A stretch of 64,000 nt of DNA from Nemopilema nomurai (GCA_003864495.1 PEDN01001360.1:248001-312000); one strand, 5' to 3'. Shown: positions 48,801 through 62,682, counted from the first letter of the stretch. Notes: generated from the sequence alone by a model not told the origin. A program made the numbers and translations.

Positions 48801-51800
48801 CTCGCTTGGTAGCTTGACATCGACGTTGGGGGGTGTCTATCTCGCTAAGCACTGAGAACATTCTCGCTGTGCGAGCTATCACTGATACACATAGACTGAT
48901 ACCAGACGTGAATCTCTGGGCATCCCTGTCACTATTTTCTGTCCCGTTGTCTCAAAAAGGCCTCAAGCTTGGGTTACAGCCGGCTTCCAATTTTATGTTA
49001 TGTTATGTTATATAAGCATTACTGATCACATTCTTTCAACTTATCAACTGCTAACTTATCAAAAACTGCTACTAGCTTTCTTGCGTCAACTTTTTAACTT
49101 TTTTTAGATTTTGGACAAAACAGATTTTTAGCCTAAAATTGTTTGGGTGAGAGGGGCAAAATCCTTCAGTTAGGCGGGCAATGCCGCCCCCACACCCTCC
49201 TTGACTCGGTGCTTGGATTAAGTATTTAAGTATTTTGAATGACTGTAATTTCATTGTTTGACCAGAAATGTGTTGTACTGTGATCTTTTGGCATGGCTTC
49301 GCAAAGTTACTGGACTTGATCTAAAAGAAACTTTGGATCTTTCTTGCGCCAAATACCAATACACAGGTATGTCTACTCAGGATATTATCAAAATTATTCT
49401 AATTCACAGTTTTTAGTCATCCTTGAATTCTTTGAAGGTTACAGGAAACATTAAATTGCTATGGAAAGTTTTTTTACGAGGTAGAATGTTTCATCACAAT
49501 AAAAAGAGCATTTTATTTTGACGAGAGACAGTCCTCCATCTCATCACACCTCATCATATCTCATCACAAGGTCAGGTGGTAATCATCTGTCTCTGACAGC
49601 ATTCGCAAGTAGATTTTGCAACTTCACTTAGAATGAGGCTGCTGAGAGGCTTTATTAAACTTTATTTTGCAGTTAGCCCAAACTAGCTTTGCTATCAATG
49701 GCCATGTTTTGTCATTGAAAGATTTCCTTATTTATCTATTAATTAAAGTTCTTTCAATATTCTTCATTTTTGATTTTTTTTTCCAAATTGTTATGATAAA
49801 AACCTACTTTGCTTTAAAGATATTGTTTTTATATCATTTTTTATATTAGCTTAGATTTCGGCTCTAGATCTCGTCCATGAAAGTTCCTCTGTATGGAGAT
49901 CAGAGCTGGCTTATTTATAGTTGTTTTTTGAGTGATATCTTGTCGTTTTATTGGATAAAGGCTGCTGGTAGGAAACAGTTTAGAATTAAGTCGTAAGCAA
50001 TTGCCAAAATTTTAGATGTATGTTTCAACGAGTAATCCTAGATCAAGACGAGTATTCCTGACATCGTCAAGTCCCAAATGTATGCCTTTCGTATCTCTCT
50101 GGTCATTCTCGCGCCCACTTTTCTATCCTTGATAGTACGCTTTTTATAACTATCGCAGTAAAATATTAGATTCTCTGCCAACGTCTGCCAACTTAACGCA
50201 ATTCAAAATTCTTGGTTTTCATCATGCTCATTCGTATTAAATTTTCTATATTTCGTAATAGCCTCTCTGCTGTGTCCTTTGCTATTAGATTGGCGTTTCG
50301 TTTGCCCTTTTACCTACCTACGGAACGCTTGACTTATGGATGGATCATTGCATACAGAAAAGTTTTTTGGATACCAAAGTGTCCTAACTTACTTCAAATA
50401 TGCAAAATCCACATCACGGCATCAATACTTCTACGGTAACTGAAAGCAACAGAAAGCCAATGGCTTCCAAGAATATTGTTTTGCACCCGATTCCTCCAAT
50501 TATCAACTGCTGCATTTTTATAATCGTCTCAAATCGAAACGAAGCAAGCCCTTTGCTTTAGGTACTACAAGACTTTTCTCGCTGCTTTAGTAGAGGGTTC
50601 AAACTCAAGTAAAAGAAAGTGGAGAAAAGGTTAATTGAAAAACTAGTGTTTAGTTGCGTATATGGTAATTCAATATTATAGGCTGAAATATTTTTATGTG
50701 CTAAGATGGGTTACTTCATCCCTTGCCTCTTCTCTCCAAATCCCATCCTTCCATTTTCGCTAACTCCCAGTAAACTCAGGTCCATTTTTCTTTCTAGACA
50801 CTCTTCTTTGCCACGATGACGAATTAGAAGGCCGGAGAATCGCATTCATATTTTATCTGGTTCCTCCATGGGAAGAGACTGACGGTGGTATTAAAAACTT
50901 TTTTAACTTGTATTTTTTATTAACCTATCAGTTTTTATTCAGTCCGATTGGGTGGCATTCTCTCCGCGTATGTTTTTTACTAAAGCTTTCCTGCCTTGCT
51001 AACTTGCAATTTGATTGCCATCACAATTCTTTGATGTGTTTTGAAGTGCTCAAATTTCACTCGAGGGGCTTTCTTGGTTTTCATGTAATTATTGATCTTG
51101 TTTTTGTTGTTGCATATTTTATATTTGGATTCTCCATGCAGTATGATGAAAGTTCAAGAAAATATTTTCCTGTTCCACCCTGACTAATACTAACATACAA
51201 GGATCCTAAATAGCATAAAATTTATGAATTTTTAGACATTTTGAATTCGGTTTGAAGTTATTTTCAAAGTAATTTCTTGAAGATCATAATTCCATTATTG
51301 CATAAATAAGTTGATACGTAAAGGTTGCTCAACCAGAATGCGATGACTAGTTTTGATTATGCAATGTGTCCTTTTCGGGTCGGGTAATACAAAGGATAGT
51401 TTAAGTGCCATTAATTTGAAAACAACAACAATGAAATTTCTGACCTTTGCTGTATGTTAGACATTTTTGTATAAACAAACACACAAAAATCAACTCTGGA
51501 AAATTTCGCCAACCTGGTTAATTTTGAGACACAGGGTGAAACATTTGTTGCCATGGCACCTTTCTTCCATTCCATTCCTGTAAATAAAATGAATTCCATC
51601 AATCTGAGTTCAGATTTGGGACCATTTTAGGATTATTTATTTGATCAAGTATGGTATTTTATAGCGAAACCAGGGTCTTTCACAAGCTTGTTATAGAATG
51701 TTATAGATTTTAAACAAATTAAAATGGCAGATTGAAGAAGTCAAGACCGAAAAAAACAGAATTTTGAATAGCTATTTTCACAAATATTAGACTGAAGTTT

Positions 51801-54800
51801 TCAATTTGTTTACAACATAAAACGAAAAATACCTGTGTGGATGTCATTGACATCCTTTTTTGACATTGAATTACCCTTAACAACTTTTTCTCCGTCTCTA
51901 AGCAAATGTTTTTTCAACTTTTTTTCTTAGGCACACTGGATCTGTTTGCAGTAGATGGTAAGCACGCTCGTCGCTTATTTGTCCATGACATCAAATCAAT
52001 AATCATTTTGCCTTTCTTTGCGTATTTACATTTAGTACACCTAGTTGCCATATACATTCTTGCCTTATTGTCACAAACCTTGGTGTGTTTAAATGTCTAC
52101 TCTTTTGTTTCAGGACATGGACAACCTACAGAAATAAAGAGAACTCTTGTTCCTTCTTGGAACAATCTTATTTTCTTTGAAGTGACACCAGTTTCATTCC
52201 ATCAGGTGTGTAGCTCGAATATGAATTTCATTTAAATACGTATCCTTTCTATATAGCAAAATTATTACCACCGATGTATTCTAGTCAGGTAAAAAGCAGT
52301 TTGATTCTCCAAAGCTTTTACAATAGAGTTGGGTGAGATTATTTTATTTGTTGTTTTTTTTGCTGCGAGATTTAGTATTTGCCAATTTTACATCACTTTT
52401 TTATGGACCATAGCTCGGTATTTTGACTTAAGTTTGTTCGACCCAAGTTTATAACTTCGCCCTAAATGCCTTTGAGTCGTAATGAGGTTTTCATCAAAGT
52501 AGTTGAAATATTGAGACAATTGTCTGTGTTCAAAATATTATGAAGGAAATTTCATTATCTATCTTAAAAGGTTACCAACTAAAGGAGGAATATTCTTCTT
52601 TTTGTGTCTGAGGAGGACTTTGATTTTTTGTCGACGATTGGTATACTTTACATTTTGTTATTTTCTTGGCTCACCAGTATTGAACTGAGAATAAAAATGA
52701 TGATAATAATCAATATATTTACAGTAGGCGGGTATAACATTGCTATCTATGTAAAATTTATGCACAAGCTAGTTTAGGTCTACTTTACAAAAATTTAGAA
52801 TGAAAGGCAGTTCAGATTGAATAATAAGTTATTACATATATAAACAATCTGTTAATAAAATATGCAAATGTAATTGAAAATTAAAGAAATCTTTTTTTAA
52901 TATTACAATGCGCCTATAGTTAAAAGACGCTCCAACACTCTCAAAGCAAAAATAATATTTTCTCTATCCTCTAGTCAAGGAATCCAACCTTGGCTACGTA
53001 GCATCTACATTATTTGCAACAACATTCTTAGAGCAGCAACTTGGAACCGTCTTGTGTTCGGCACTAGAACTCAAATCGTTTTGCGTTTGCTAGGTTTCTG
53101 AAGTTTTGCACAAAGAAAAGTCTCGATTATCAGTAAGCGGCTGGTTTTATGGTGAGAGTGTTCCGAGGCCACCAGCCAGGATCCTACAAAGAAAGCCTCC
53201 AGAAGTCAGTAGAAAGGCGCAGGTACGTACTACCTCTGTGCATTCCATTTGCATCTTGAATTGTAGAAGTTGTGGGGGGGGAGGTAGGTTCACACTGAGC
53301 TTAATGGACATGCCTACGAAGAAGTACACCTCCATGGTTGCTGTTTGTTGAAGTATTTTGCAACCTGTCAGCCACCGATGCAATCACACTCTTCGAATTT
53401 TATACATTTGCACCCACGCATTATAATGGCTGGTTTGATCCCTAATTGTTCAGAAAGCTTCAGGAGCCTAGGTATCTTGTTTATGATTTTATGCAGCCCA
53501 AATACTAACACCATTTATTGGCTCTTTTGTGCTGTGCATGTTCTTGTGTTCATTATGAAAATAGCGATTCTATCAGCAAAGAAGCATATCCCAAAAAAGT
53601 ATAGCTTTTAATCAAGCTTTATAGAAAGAATTTTTTTATTGCTGTACATCTTATCCATCCATGGTTTAAAATTTTAAACTTGTCATAAAGTATAAATCTT
53701 TTTTCATCCACCTTCTTTTCTGCTGAAAGCCTTCAGCTTTAATTTTAAGTTACTTTTTCATTATTTCTAACTATTTTTTCATTTTATTAAACATCAACAC
53801 TTGGCAGTTTTTGGATCTGCAATACAAAGCCGTGCTTATTTCAGGATGAAATTTTGGTAGAGTGGATAAATCCAATGTATTTGGATCCCAAAATAGTCGA
53901 CGCAATACAAGAACAATTGGAAGAAAATTCAGAGATTCAGCTTGATTCTTTTTTGCTGGTTAGTTTTGGCATTTTAATTTTAGTTATGCTCTTCAACTAT
54001 TCAGTTAATTGTATCAGCCAGTAACAGTAACTCATTTGACAGGCAGGCAATAGATGCTATAAGAAGGCTGTTAGAGCTTCTTTTGTATTTGTGTACTTCA
54101 TCAAGTTTAAGCTCGAATAGAATTCAGCAGTTAAGGCTCACCAGAGAATTAATTGCAAAGGAAAGTTGATAGGCAAGCATTGTCATTGAGCCAAATCTCA
54201 ACTAAGGCGAACATTTTTATTTGGATTATCGTTCTATTTAATTTTTCTGGCAAAAAGTAAGATGAACTAAGCAACTCTGATAATAAAGAACAAGCAAAAA
54301 AACCTCTACGTTCTCATACATTTGTAATTGCCTCCTTACGGATTCTCTCCATGACGCCTCAACTTGCACACTGAAATATAATCCTCTGCTTGTTGAGCCT
54401 ACTCTCTTAACTTCACAATTTCTTTAGGAAGACAAGTACGCTGAGGTTTTGACAGAATTAAGATGCCAGGAAAATAAATGGAGAGTCAATGGGCCAGCTA
54501 ATAAAAGGTGAACTATCGACATCTTTTTGCATTGAATAACATTGGATTATGTTTGCGAATCGAGACAAATTTGTCCGCACCAGTTTTTATGTTGCTTCGG
54601 ATATGGGGAAATGGTATTTTTGGTTTTTTGGATGTCCTTTTAAGTGCTGACCAGTATTTGACGACGTAACCGTCATCGTATTTATTTTTCTGACATTTAT
54701 TTTGTGAGCAGAAATGTATGTTATTAAAAGGCTTGTCAAGTATTTTTGCCAGGGTCCAAGCCTTTAACAATAACAGTGTTTTTTTTAAATTGTGGTAAGA

Positions 54801-57800
54801 TTAGTTTAGCTGTGTCTTTGAGCTGTTTACACGGCCGTTTTGACTATAGAATGCACAGATCAACAAATCCGCTATTGACGCGTGAGAAGGTCGGAACATT
54901 AATCAAGCGTAATTTGTAATGAAAAGAGGCGTTTTGGCTTCCCTGAGTTAATAAGCTTATTCAAGGAAATATTGGCATTTATTTACTTTTCCTTAATTGG
55001 AATGGTAGCTGTTAGAGGCAAAAATGTTCGACAAATACATGTAATTGAAAGTGTTCGCATCTCTGCCTTGAAAGTGATTATGTTCATAAGGGCTTAATAT
55101 AGCGAGCTGTTTTTAACTCCAACATCTGCTGTACCCAGCATGACTACCAATGCCTTTTATCAGCAGTGAAAGTCTTAATAATTGTTCTTTAATCTAAATA
55201 TTTTTCTGGTTTTACGAATTTCTTATTCAATTGCATTTCTTTTCATAACAGTTTGTAATTTATGTTATACCGCTGATCTTGTTATTTGATATGATCATTC
55301 CGCCAAAGAGAATTCTGCATTTTTATTACATTGGCGAGCAATTGTTCATCCTCTTACCCTTCTCCGTGCAATTGTTAGCAGTTTGAGCATGCTAGAAGCT
55401 AGATTCGACTTAAAATATTGTTTGCCTAGGTCTGCCTAAAAAAGAAAGGTCAAGTACTAGATATTTCTACGAGTTACTCATACGCTAGGATTTTCTAGAT
55501 TGCACAGTTATTTCGGTAGCTTTCAAAGTGAATACAGGGAGAATATGCAAGTAAAAGTAACTCACTTCAGTTTGAGCATGCTAAAAGCTAGATTTTACTT
55601 ACAATATTGATTAAAGGGCAGCTTGAAAAAGAAAGGTCAAATACTAGATATTTCTACGAGTTTTACCGAGATCCACAGTTATTTTGGTGGCCTCCAGAGT
55701 GAGTACAGAATATGCAATTTAAAGCAACTCACTTCTTATAACGAAAAGCCAACTCTTTGGGCGTCGTGCGTTTTCCACTTGTTTCCATTTTTCCATAAAG
55801 CATCGTCATCAAACAATCAGGTTTTAATTCTGTGCTTGAGGAAACATTATAGGCCATTTTACTAAAATTTCGTCTAATAGTGTTTGCGTGCCAACCGTAT
55901 TGTTAAATGAATAGCTCATCATAGAGTCAGAGTAGGAAAGTAGGCTCTGAGACATAATTCCTAGTAAAACAGTACTCGCTCGCCAAGGTATATGCAAATA
56001 GACATGTGATAGCAGTTCCAATAATACGATCACTAGATCTCATTGCGAAAAGTAAATGCCAACAAATTTACCGTGACCGTGTGATCAAGCTGAAAATACC
56101 ATAGTACTCGGGAAGAAATGGCGATTATTTTTAATTTCAATCTTCCAATTGGGAAGACCTGTTTGAGGGCTTTAGAGGTTTGATGTCTGTCGCTGCAAAA
56201 TGCATTTGCCGATTATCTACTCTCTGTTTTGGAACTTTTTAACGATATTTTGCCACTTTTTGCTGGTGAAAAAGGAGTTTGCCTTCAAAATGAGGTCCAT
56301 ACATGTCCGTGTATGAGAGATAGTGGCTCGACAATTTCTTCCTTAGTGGTGCATAAACCCAAGGCACATCAAATCAGCGACAGGCTATAAGCACGGCAAC
56401 TATGTTCTGTGGATGCACGTGTCTTATTGAAATTACACATTCGATGCTCTTTCTGGATTGCAGGAGGTATGAAACAATAGATTGCGGAGACGCCCTCCCT
56501 CCAAACACCAAGTCGTTGGTCGAGTTGATGCATTCGGAACCAATGTTCAAGCTGTTAACGAGGCTCACTGGCCTAAATTTTGCCGACCTCGAAGACGAAG
56601 AGCCCGAATCTGGAAATTCGCCAGCGGCTGGTATGGAGAAGGCAGGCAGCCCTTCTTGCTCCAGCGAGCTGCGTCGATGGGGCCACGGCTCCTACACTCT
56701 CATGCACGATTCCGAGCCGGAGCTCAAGGAGTTCGCGCTGGACGCCATGTTGTTCTTTGGATGTGACAGTAAGTAGTGTAAACTTTGTCGTAATTCTACT
56801 TGCCCTTTATGTGGTAGTTTTACTCATAGAATAGCTTTTCCACAGTTTTGTTCGACCTGCAACCTAGCTAGTCAGCTAATCCAATACCGCCTAACGGATT
56901 TCGTTATATTCAAGATGTTTCATTTATTCTAAACCATATTGCAAAAAAATTTCATGCCTTGCAATTTTCGCTTTCAATGTTATTTTGGGGATATCTGCAT
57001 TTTTCTCCGTTACTACTCTGCACTTAAACGATGGCAAACTCAATGCAGCACATTGTACCAGATCTTTATTAATGATACGTACCTGTGACATTCACAAGAA
57101 ATTACCTTATTTTCAAAAATCTTTTTGCGGTTCTCCCGGAATACGTAGTCAATTCTTCGGATTCATTGTAGACTGGAGCTCTTCATTTGGTGGATTTACG
57201 TCATACATTGCTGACAGTGAGGATGAGGAGGTTCTACTGTTTGTTTTTCATCTATCTTCAATCCTAAATCTCAACGTCTTAATAAAAGCGTCTCAATCTT
57301 AACATGGTGAAGCCTTGTTTTGTCTCTTCAAATAAAAAGGTCATGTTTAAATAAGATCTAGACTTGATACAGTTTGAAATCGTCAAAACAGAGACTCCCA
57401 AATTTGCTTTTGCCATAAAAAAATTATGGAAACTTTTGAATGCCTTGGAGTGCTTCAAAATTTGTCAAACCGAGCGGTTAGCAGCCTATATTCGAATGCT
57501 TGCTTTTCTTTTCCTTTCCACACATGTTTTACTGTTGCATATGGGCAGAGCAATTCATATCACTTTAGACTGTATTCAAGCTGTGGTGCCGTTTTTCAGG
57601 TAAAAATCCATGTTTCGGTTTAGGCTTGGAACCAGCATCAGACAACCAAACTGTCTGGAATGATAAAAAAATCTTTCTGCATGCTTTTTCAACTGAGTCT
57701 AGATTCTCTCGTCGATGCGTTCCAAGTATATAGATCTTCTCCTTTTGTCTCAAAATCATTTTTGTCGACAAATGTGTGGTTTTGTTAATCAAAAGCAAAA

Positions 57801-58032
57801 AATTAGCCGTAAGCTGAGATTTTTAAAAAGTTTGAGTGAATCGAAATCCTTCTTGCAGCTTCTCACCATCTGCCCCACCTCGAACTGCCTCGCTTTGGTC
57901 TACCGTGATAAAGAAACAGTACGTTTTGTGAAACACGTAAATGCCTCGCATAAAGATGAATCTGATCAAAAGACAGTTGGGTCGAATGATTTTTCTGGCT
58001 TTTACGACCTTTCTGCGGTATATTATGAATAG
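45817..58032 (+). CDS. OGFOD1: Prolyl 3-hydroxylase OGFOD1 orthologue
   Basis: Thirteen exons: 45817-45953, 47049-47229, 47834-47880, 49266-49366, 50798-50887, 51931-51957, 52114-52205, 53094-53222, 53845-53958, 54428-54507, 56464-56768, 57172-57230 and 57859-58032, giving 511 residues. The N-terminal Fe(II)/2-oxoglutarate domain has the [13 protein letters not shown] iron site (H and D), the distal FHQVSEV histidine and the [10 protein letters not shown] arginine for 2-oxoglutarate. The C-terminal domain has YGGFTSY-like [15 protein letters not shown] and ends [17 protein letters not shown]...[10 protein letters not shown]. In yeast and animals this enzyme hydroxylates a proline of ribosomal protein uS12 (RPS23) in the nucleus and affects translation and stress granules. 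The exon-12 donor reads GTTCTA, far from consensus. Exon 11 is unusually GC-rich and holds a variable acidic linker. Confidence 0.93.
55379..55735. repeat. Tandem duplication in OGFOD1 intron 10
   Basis: Two diverged copies (55379-55567 and 55568-55735). Both start CAGTTTGAGCATGCTA, include AAAGAAAGGTCAA and CTAGATATTTCTACGAG, and end near AACTCACTTC. Confidence 0.8.
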
Positions 58033-58777
58033 ACAATGCTTTGTGATCAATATTATCAGTAATTTGAATTCAAAGTCGTTTTTATTTGTTGACTGTTATA
58101 TGACTAAATTATCAACAAAACGTTTCACCTCTACTTTGAGCGGGCTGGCTTCATTCTCAGTTAGGGTTTAGCATTGCAGAGCCGAAACTATTTGTGAGAG
58201 AGTACGATTTTAGCTAGGGTTTCAAAGCAAGGATCTTGCCAGTTTGATGTTTCGTCATGTCATCACGGTCAGTTTCTCAACACAACGCAACCAACAGAAT
58301 TAATCTGTTGCTGTTGCTGTTTCTGTTGCTGTTGCCCAAGTATGCATCAACATGCACTTTGTATTGGGTTTGACCGAATAGTGGCTAAGAAGCATACCTT
58401 ACCATAGCAATGCCTTATTTTTCCCCCCACGTCATCATCCCCACACGTGATTATATAGTAGAAGCAAGTCAATTTTCTTTTGATGGTATTTAAACAGATT
58501 TTGTACATTGAATTCTAACAAGTAGTGATGAATTGAAGATAAAGATTAAGCTCGATTACTGGTGAATGGAAATGAGCTACAAAAAGAAAATCACACCTGC
58601 TTCAAACCACCTTAACAACAAACAACTATCTGAATATTTTTGTTTTCACCTATGTAAACAATTTTCCCAGCCAATTAGCTAGCGACCAAAGGGTAGAACG
58701 CAAAGCATTAGGACGAATTGCGTTAGTTTTGAAAAAGTTTGGACGGCTCTGGAACTAAGAGAAAATTTAAATGAAAT
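58033..58777. other. Intergenic between OGFOD1 and GPCR 3
   Basis: Holds a CTGTTG-type microsatellite at 58305-58335. The promoter of GPCR 3 should lie in the 3' half. No gene recognised. Confidence 0.45.
58305..58335. repeat. (CTGTTG)n microsatellite
   Basis: Five imperfect TGTTGC units with one TTTC interruption. Confidence 0.75.
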
Positions 58778-60174
58778 ATGGTTTTCGGCAATAGCTCTCT
58801 TTTAACAGAGAATGCCCTATACGATAACTTTCTCTCAAACTCAAGTGTCAATGCAACTGCTCATTGCAACAACGAGCAATTTAGTCAGACTGGAAAAGAT
58901 GTGCTTAAAACGTATCTCGTTGCTGTTTCCGCCTTTGGGACACTTGGAAATTTGATCATTTGTGCCATTTTGGGTAAGACAATTCTCACAGTTACTTTTG
59001 TAAAGAAAGTTCTTTCATGTCCATATAAACGACAGTTTGCAGCCAAAAGTGGCAGTTGACTTCTTAAATTCTCTTGCAAAACTTGTTTACTACTCTATGG
59101 CAGCCATGCGTTTGGGTTCTTCTAAAAGCCATTCTCTCTACTTCGCAGGAAAGAAGAGATCAAAGCGTGGTAGCGACATCTTCATAATCTCTTTGGCTCT
59201 TTCTGATCTTGTCTACACTATCAACTTCCCGTTCATTTTCTTCCTTAAATTATCTAATGTTGCAATCAGCTATGGTATCTATACAGCATCAAAGTTCTTC
59301 ATTTATGGGAGCATGGTAGCCACAACATACACGCATGCTGCCATTTCTTGTGATCGCTTTTGGTAAGTTTATAGAGTGTTCCGTTATTTTACAAAACAGT
59401 CTAATGTGTTAAGGAAACCCTGAACGATGAGTTTTAGCCACATTGTTATAGTTTCTTGTAATACATGGCTGAAGTAAGTTTAATGTTTCAAAGAGTTCAT
59501 CGTTGTTATCAAGACATCACTGTTTGATGAGGGCTTTCTTTATTAGGGCCATTGTTAAACCATTTGAAGCAAGAAGAGTCACCAAGGCCAAGAAGCTTTT
59601 CGTTTGTGCTTCAGTTTGGCTGTTTGGCTTCGCTTTTTCGCCACTGCTTTTCCTTCAGATACCTTTCCTGACAGTTCGCTCTCAGATCGTCCAAGTGGTG
59701 CGATGCGTTATTGGCTGGATCATTCCTTTGGTTGTCATGTGCATCTTCTACGCCCGATGTGCTTACACTCTCTCCTCTCAGAAAGCCGTCTCCAATTCAC
59801 CTGGTAGCAGAAAAATGAAGAATGCGAAGAACATCACAAGGATGTTCTTTATCATTGTGTTGGTGTATTGTGTTGTGACAATGCCGATTGTCATTTGTCT
59901 GTTAGTCAAAGCCATATATTTCCTTCTACGCGACTCCGATGATCTACCTTGCGTGGGCTACGATATCCTGGGAAAAGTCCTTGTCAATCTTAGTATTTCA
60001 AATGGAGCTTTGAATCCAATAGTTTATGCAAAGAACCATCCTGATATAAAGAGATTTTTCAGAAGCGTCATCAAAGCATGTTTCTGTCGTCGCAATGCTG
60101 AGGCGACCTTGTCACGAAGTGGAACAGAAACAAGTACAGTTTCTTTCAAGATCGCAAAGGTGTCAACGATGTGA
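58778..60174 (+). CDS. Rhodopsin-like (class A) GPCR 3
   Basis: Exons 58778-58973, 59149-59362 and 59547-60174 (phases 1, 2) give 345 residues. Exons 1 and 2 have exactly the lengths of those of GPCR 2 (196 and 214). N-glycosylation sites NSS, NSS and NAT come before TM1 (AFGTLGNLIICAILG). TM2 is FIISLALSDLVYTINFPF, TM3 ends SCDRFW, TM5 is WIIPLVVMCIFYARC, TM6 RMFFIIVLVYCVVTMPIVIC and TM7 ALNPIVYAKNHPDIK. The cytoplasmic tail has a CFC pair. As in GPCR 2, neither TM3 nor the second extracellular loop carries the disulfide cysteine. The donors GTAAGA and GTAAGT are good, so this copy looks fully functional. The ligand is unknown. Confidence 0.88.
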
Positions 60175-62682
60175 CGATTTTGCTGTCATTGTTAAAAGAT
60201 GTTAAAAAGACCTGTATGAAGGCTGTTGTCTGCGAATAGAAAGTCATGTCTTTGTAGATGATGTGAAGATGTTCCTGCTTGTTTTCAGATTTCAGGTAGT
60301 TCTGTGTACATTCAACTTCACACTTTAATGATAATATATTGCAATATGATTTTTTAATCCCATATTGTTCAAACATATTCTTCTAAATATTGAGCTCCTC
60401 TTGATCTTTGGATTCTAGTACCCCGTAAAAAGGGTTATTTTTTAGAAAGTGGTAGAGTAGAGTTTTAACTCTCACACCACGTGTTCGTTAGCACCTTGTG
60501 GAAGTTACACATATAAGAAAACATGTTTGTTTGTGTATCTTATTATAAAGTATGAGCCTAGTTCGAGCTATTCTTTCTCTTTATTAGATAGAACTCAATG
60601 ATATATTTATATTAGGCATTCTAAGAGCAGTCACATCCTACTCCATATAATTTTAATGAGAATACTCGTCGATCTGGAACTGGGCCCTGTTCTCCTTGGA
60701 AATTTGTTTTCTACTTGATCATCATTAGAGGAATCAACATCGTTACAGGTGATGTTCATGCTAACCAGCAACATATTAACTAGCTCCCATTAACCCCTTC
60801 TTTTCATCCTACTTATTTTCAATAATCTTCTTTTGACCTGCTGAAGTTGCTTTTCTGTTGCGGCCAGCGTGATCTTCTTACAATTGCTCCTTTTGGAAAA
60901 GATTTGTTTTCATTGGCCCGGTTGAAATTGTCCTGCAGGCACCTTTCCCCCTTTTTAATTGCTGCGTCATTACGCCAAGTACCTAACGGACGCGAACTTC
61001 AAATGCAATGTGCTAACTGTTTTTCTAGTTGATTTTGCTATTCTCCGTTGCAAAAGCTAATCAATTATTCGACTATTAATCTATCATTAATCTTTGGTTC
61101 GGACTTGGAAACTATTTTTCTTATTTTCGAGCAGGTTATTTTTCGAAACTTGCCAACTTGCCATTTTTCGATTGTTCTTTTTTGGTGACAATGTCTCACA
61201 CGGGGATAGCATGACAACAAGTAGGTTGACCACCACAGAATAGGATTGAGACAAAATACGCTGGAGAACTTTTGGAAGTTCACTAAACCTAGATGTCAAC
61301 TTTTCCACCAGTCTGCGTTCATATCAAAGACAATTAAAATGCCAACGTTTTCAAATTGCAAAAAATCTTTTATGCATGATGTTAGTTGCTTTTAAAAAGC
61401 GCTCCAATGTTTAATCAGGCCTGTAAGCATATGGCCAAAGCACTTCGATCCATTTCGTGTTGTGCCGACTACCGTAAAAGCTCTATTAAGCCACCCTTTT
61501 TAAGCAGAAAGTTTAAATAAGCCCTATTTATTAAGCCCCTCCTCCCTCATTTTCACACCAGAAAGACTACAGACTAAAGTGCAATGACTTAGTGATGATA
61601 TACTTCGTCGTTATATTGGAAATCATCATAGACTAAGACCTAGAATTTCATTGAATTCCATGATTTGATAATTAGATATCAGGCACTGTTTTGTTATACA
61701 TTTTCATTTTTAGATATAAACATGAAAAATGCAGGAAAATAAAAATCATTTTTGTATCCTTGATCTTGCTTTTTGAAATAACCCCCCTCCAGTCAGCCCC
61801 CATCTAGGACCTTGAAAATTAAATAAGTCCCCAGGGGCTTAATAGAGCTTTGGCAGTGATCGCTGCCTGAAGTTAGTTCACTATTACAGGTGAATCAATT
61901 TGTAAAGCATTCTAGTATTGATTCGTTTCTCCCCCTAAACCTTTGGACATTACAACTCTCACATGCTACAGTCCCTGAAATTATTAACCAACCTGCCGGG
62001 ACTCTAGATGAAACTGCTTTTTGGCCGGACTTTTTCATGCTGCTCTGAAGATTGAGAAGAGTACTCAGTCCCAAAAAATTCAAATCGTATTCAACCCATT
62101 TGATAAATAAATTTAGAAGTATTAGCACGAATAACAACTGACTAATGAACATTTTATACAACAAGCCACAAGCTAAGGCTTTCTTCATTTGGAAAGCAGA
62201 TATCCAGTCTATTTTTACTTAAATAGTCTGCATAGGCATCGAGGTTCCCCTTTACCAACCCAACTCTTAATATGTATACATGAAGCACCCTAGAACCATT
62301 GAAATGTATAACTCAGTCTTATTTGCCCGGTTTGCAATGTAACATAATTCCAATTAAAAATACAGCTCAAATCAAGGACAGAATCTTCCTTTCAACAAGT
62401 GAATATTTATCTTCCCTTTAAAAGAGAAATAAAACTGCACCTCTTAAATAACATAGCTTCCCCGCTCTCAGTTGAGTGTTAAGTCAGTGAAGTTTACCTA
62501 CAACCTCTGCAAAAAGTAGTTAGAACACTGTGAGAAGTTTGTGATTTCGCAGACCCGTTCTGTCTGCTTTGAGGGTGCACTCCTTGGCTTCCTTAGCAAT
62601 GTTGGATCGTTAGGTAAGACTAAGATGAAATAAGAAACCTCTAATCTTATCTTCTTGCGACTCATAGCTATGTGAGAAATCA
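60175..62682. other. Intergenic with a MITE-like repeat
   Basis: The only recognised structure is the repeat at 61469-61858. Short frames here (60847-61032, 61065-61308, 61895-62188) lack domains. Confidence 0.45.
61469..61858 (-). mobile_element. MITE-like repeat, complete copy
   Basis: The ends are inverted repeats: CTACCGTAAAAGCTCTATTAAGCC on the left against CACTGCCAAAGCTCTATTAAGCC from the right, reverse-complemented (differences at the outer bases). About 390 bp, no coding capacity, and homologous to the junction repeat at 7778-8213 in the opposite orientation. Confidence 0.75.
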
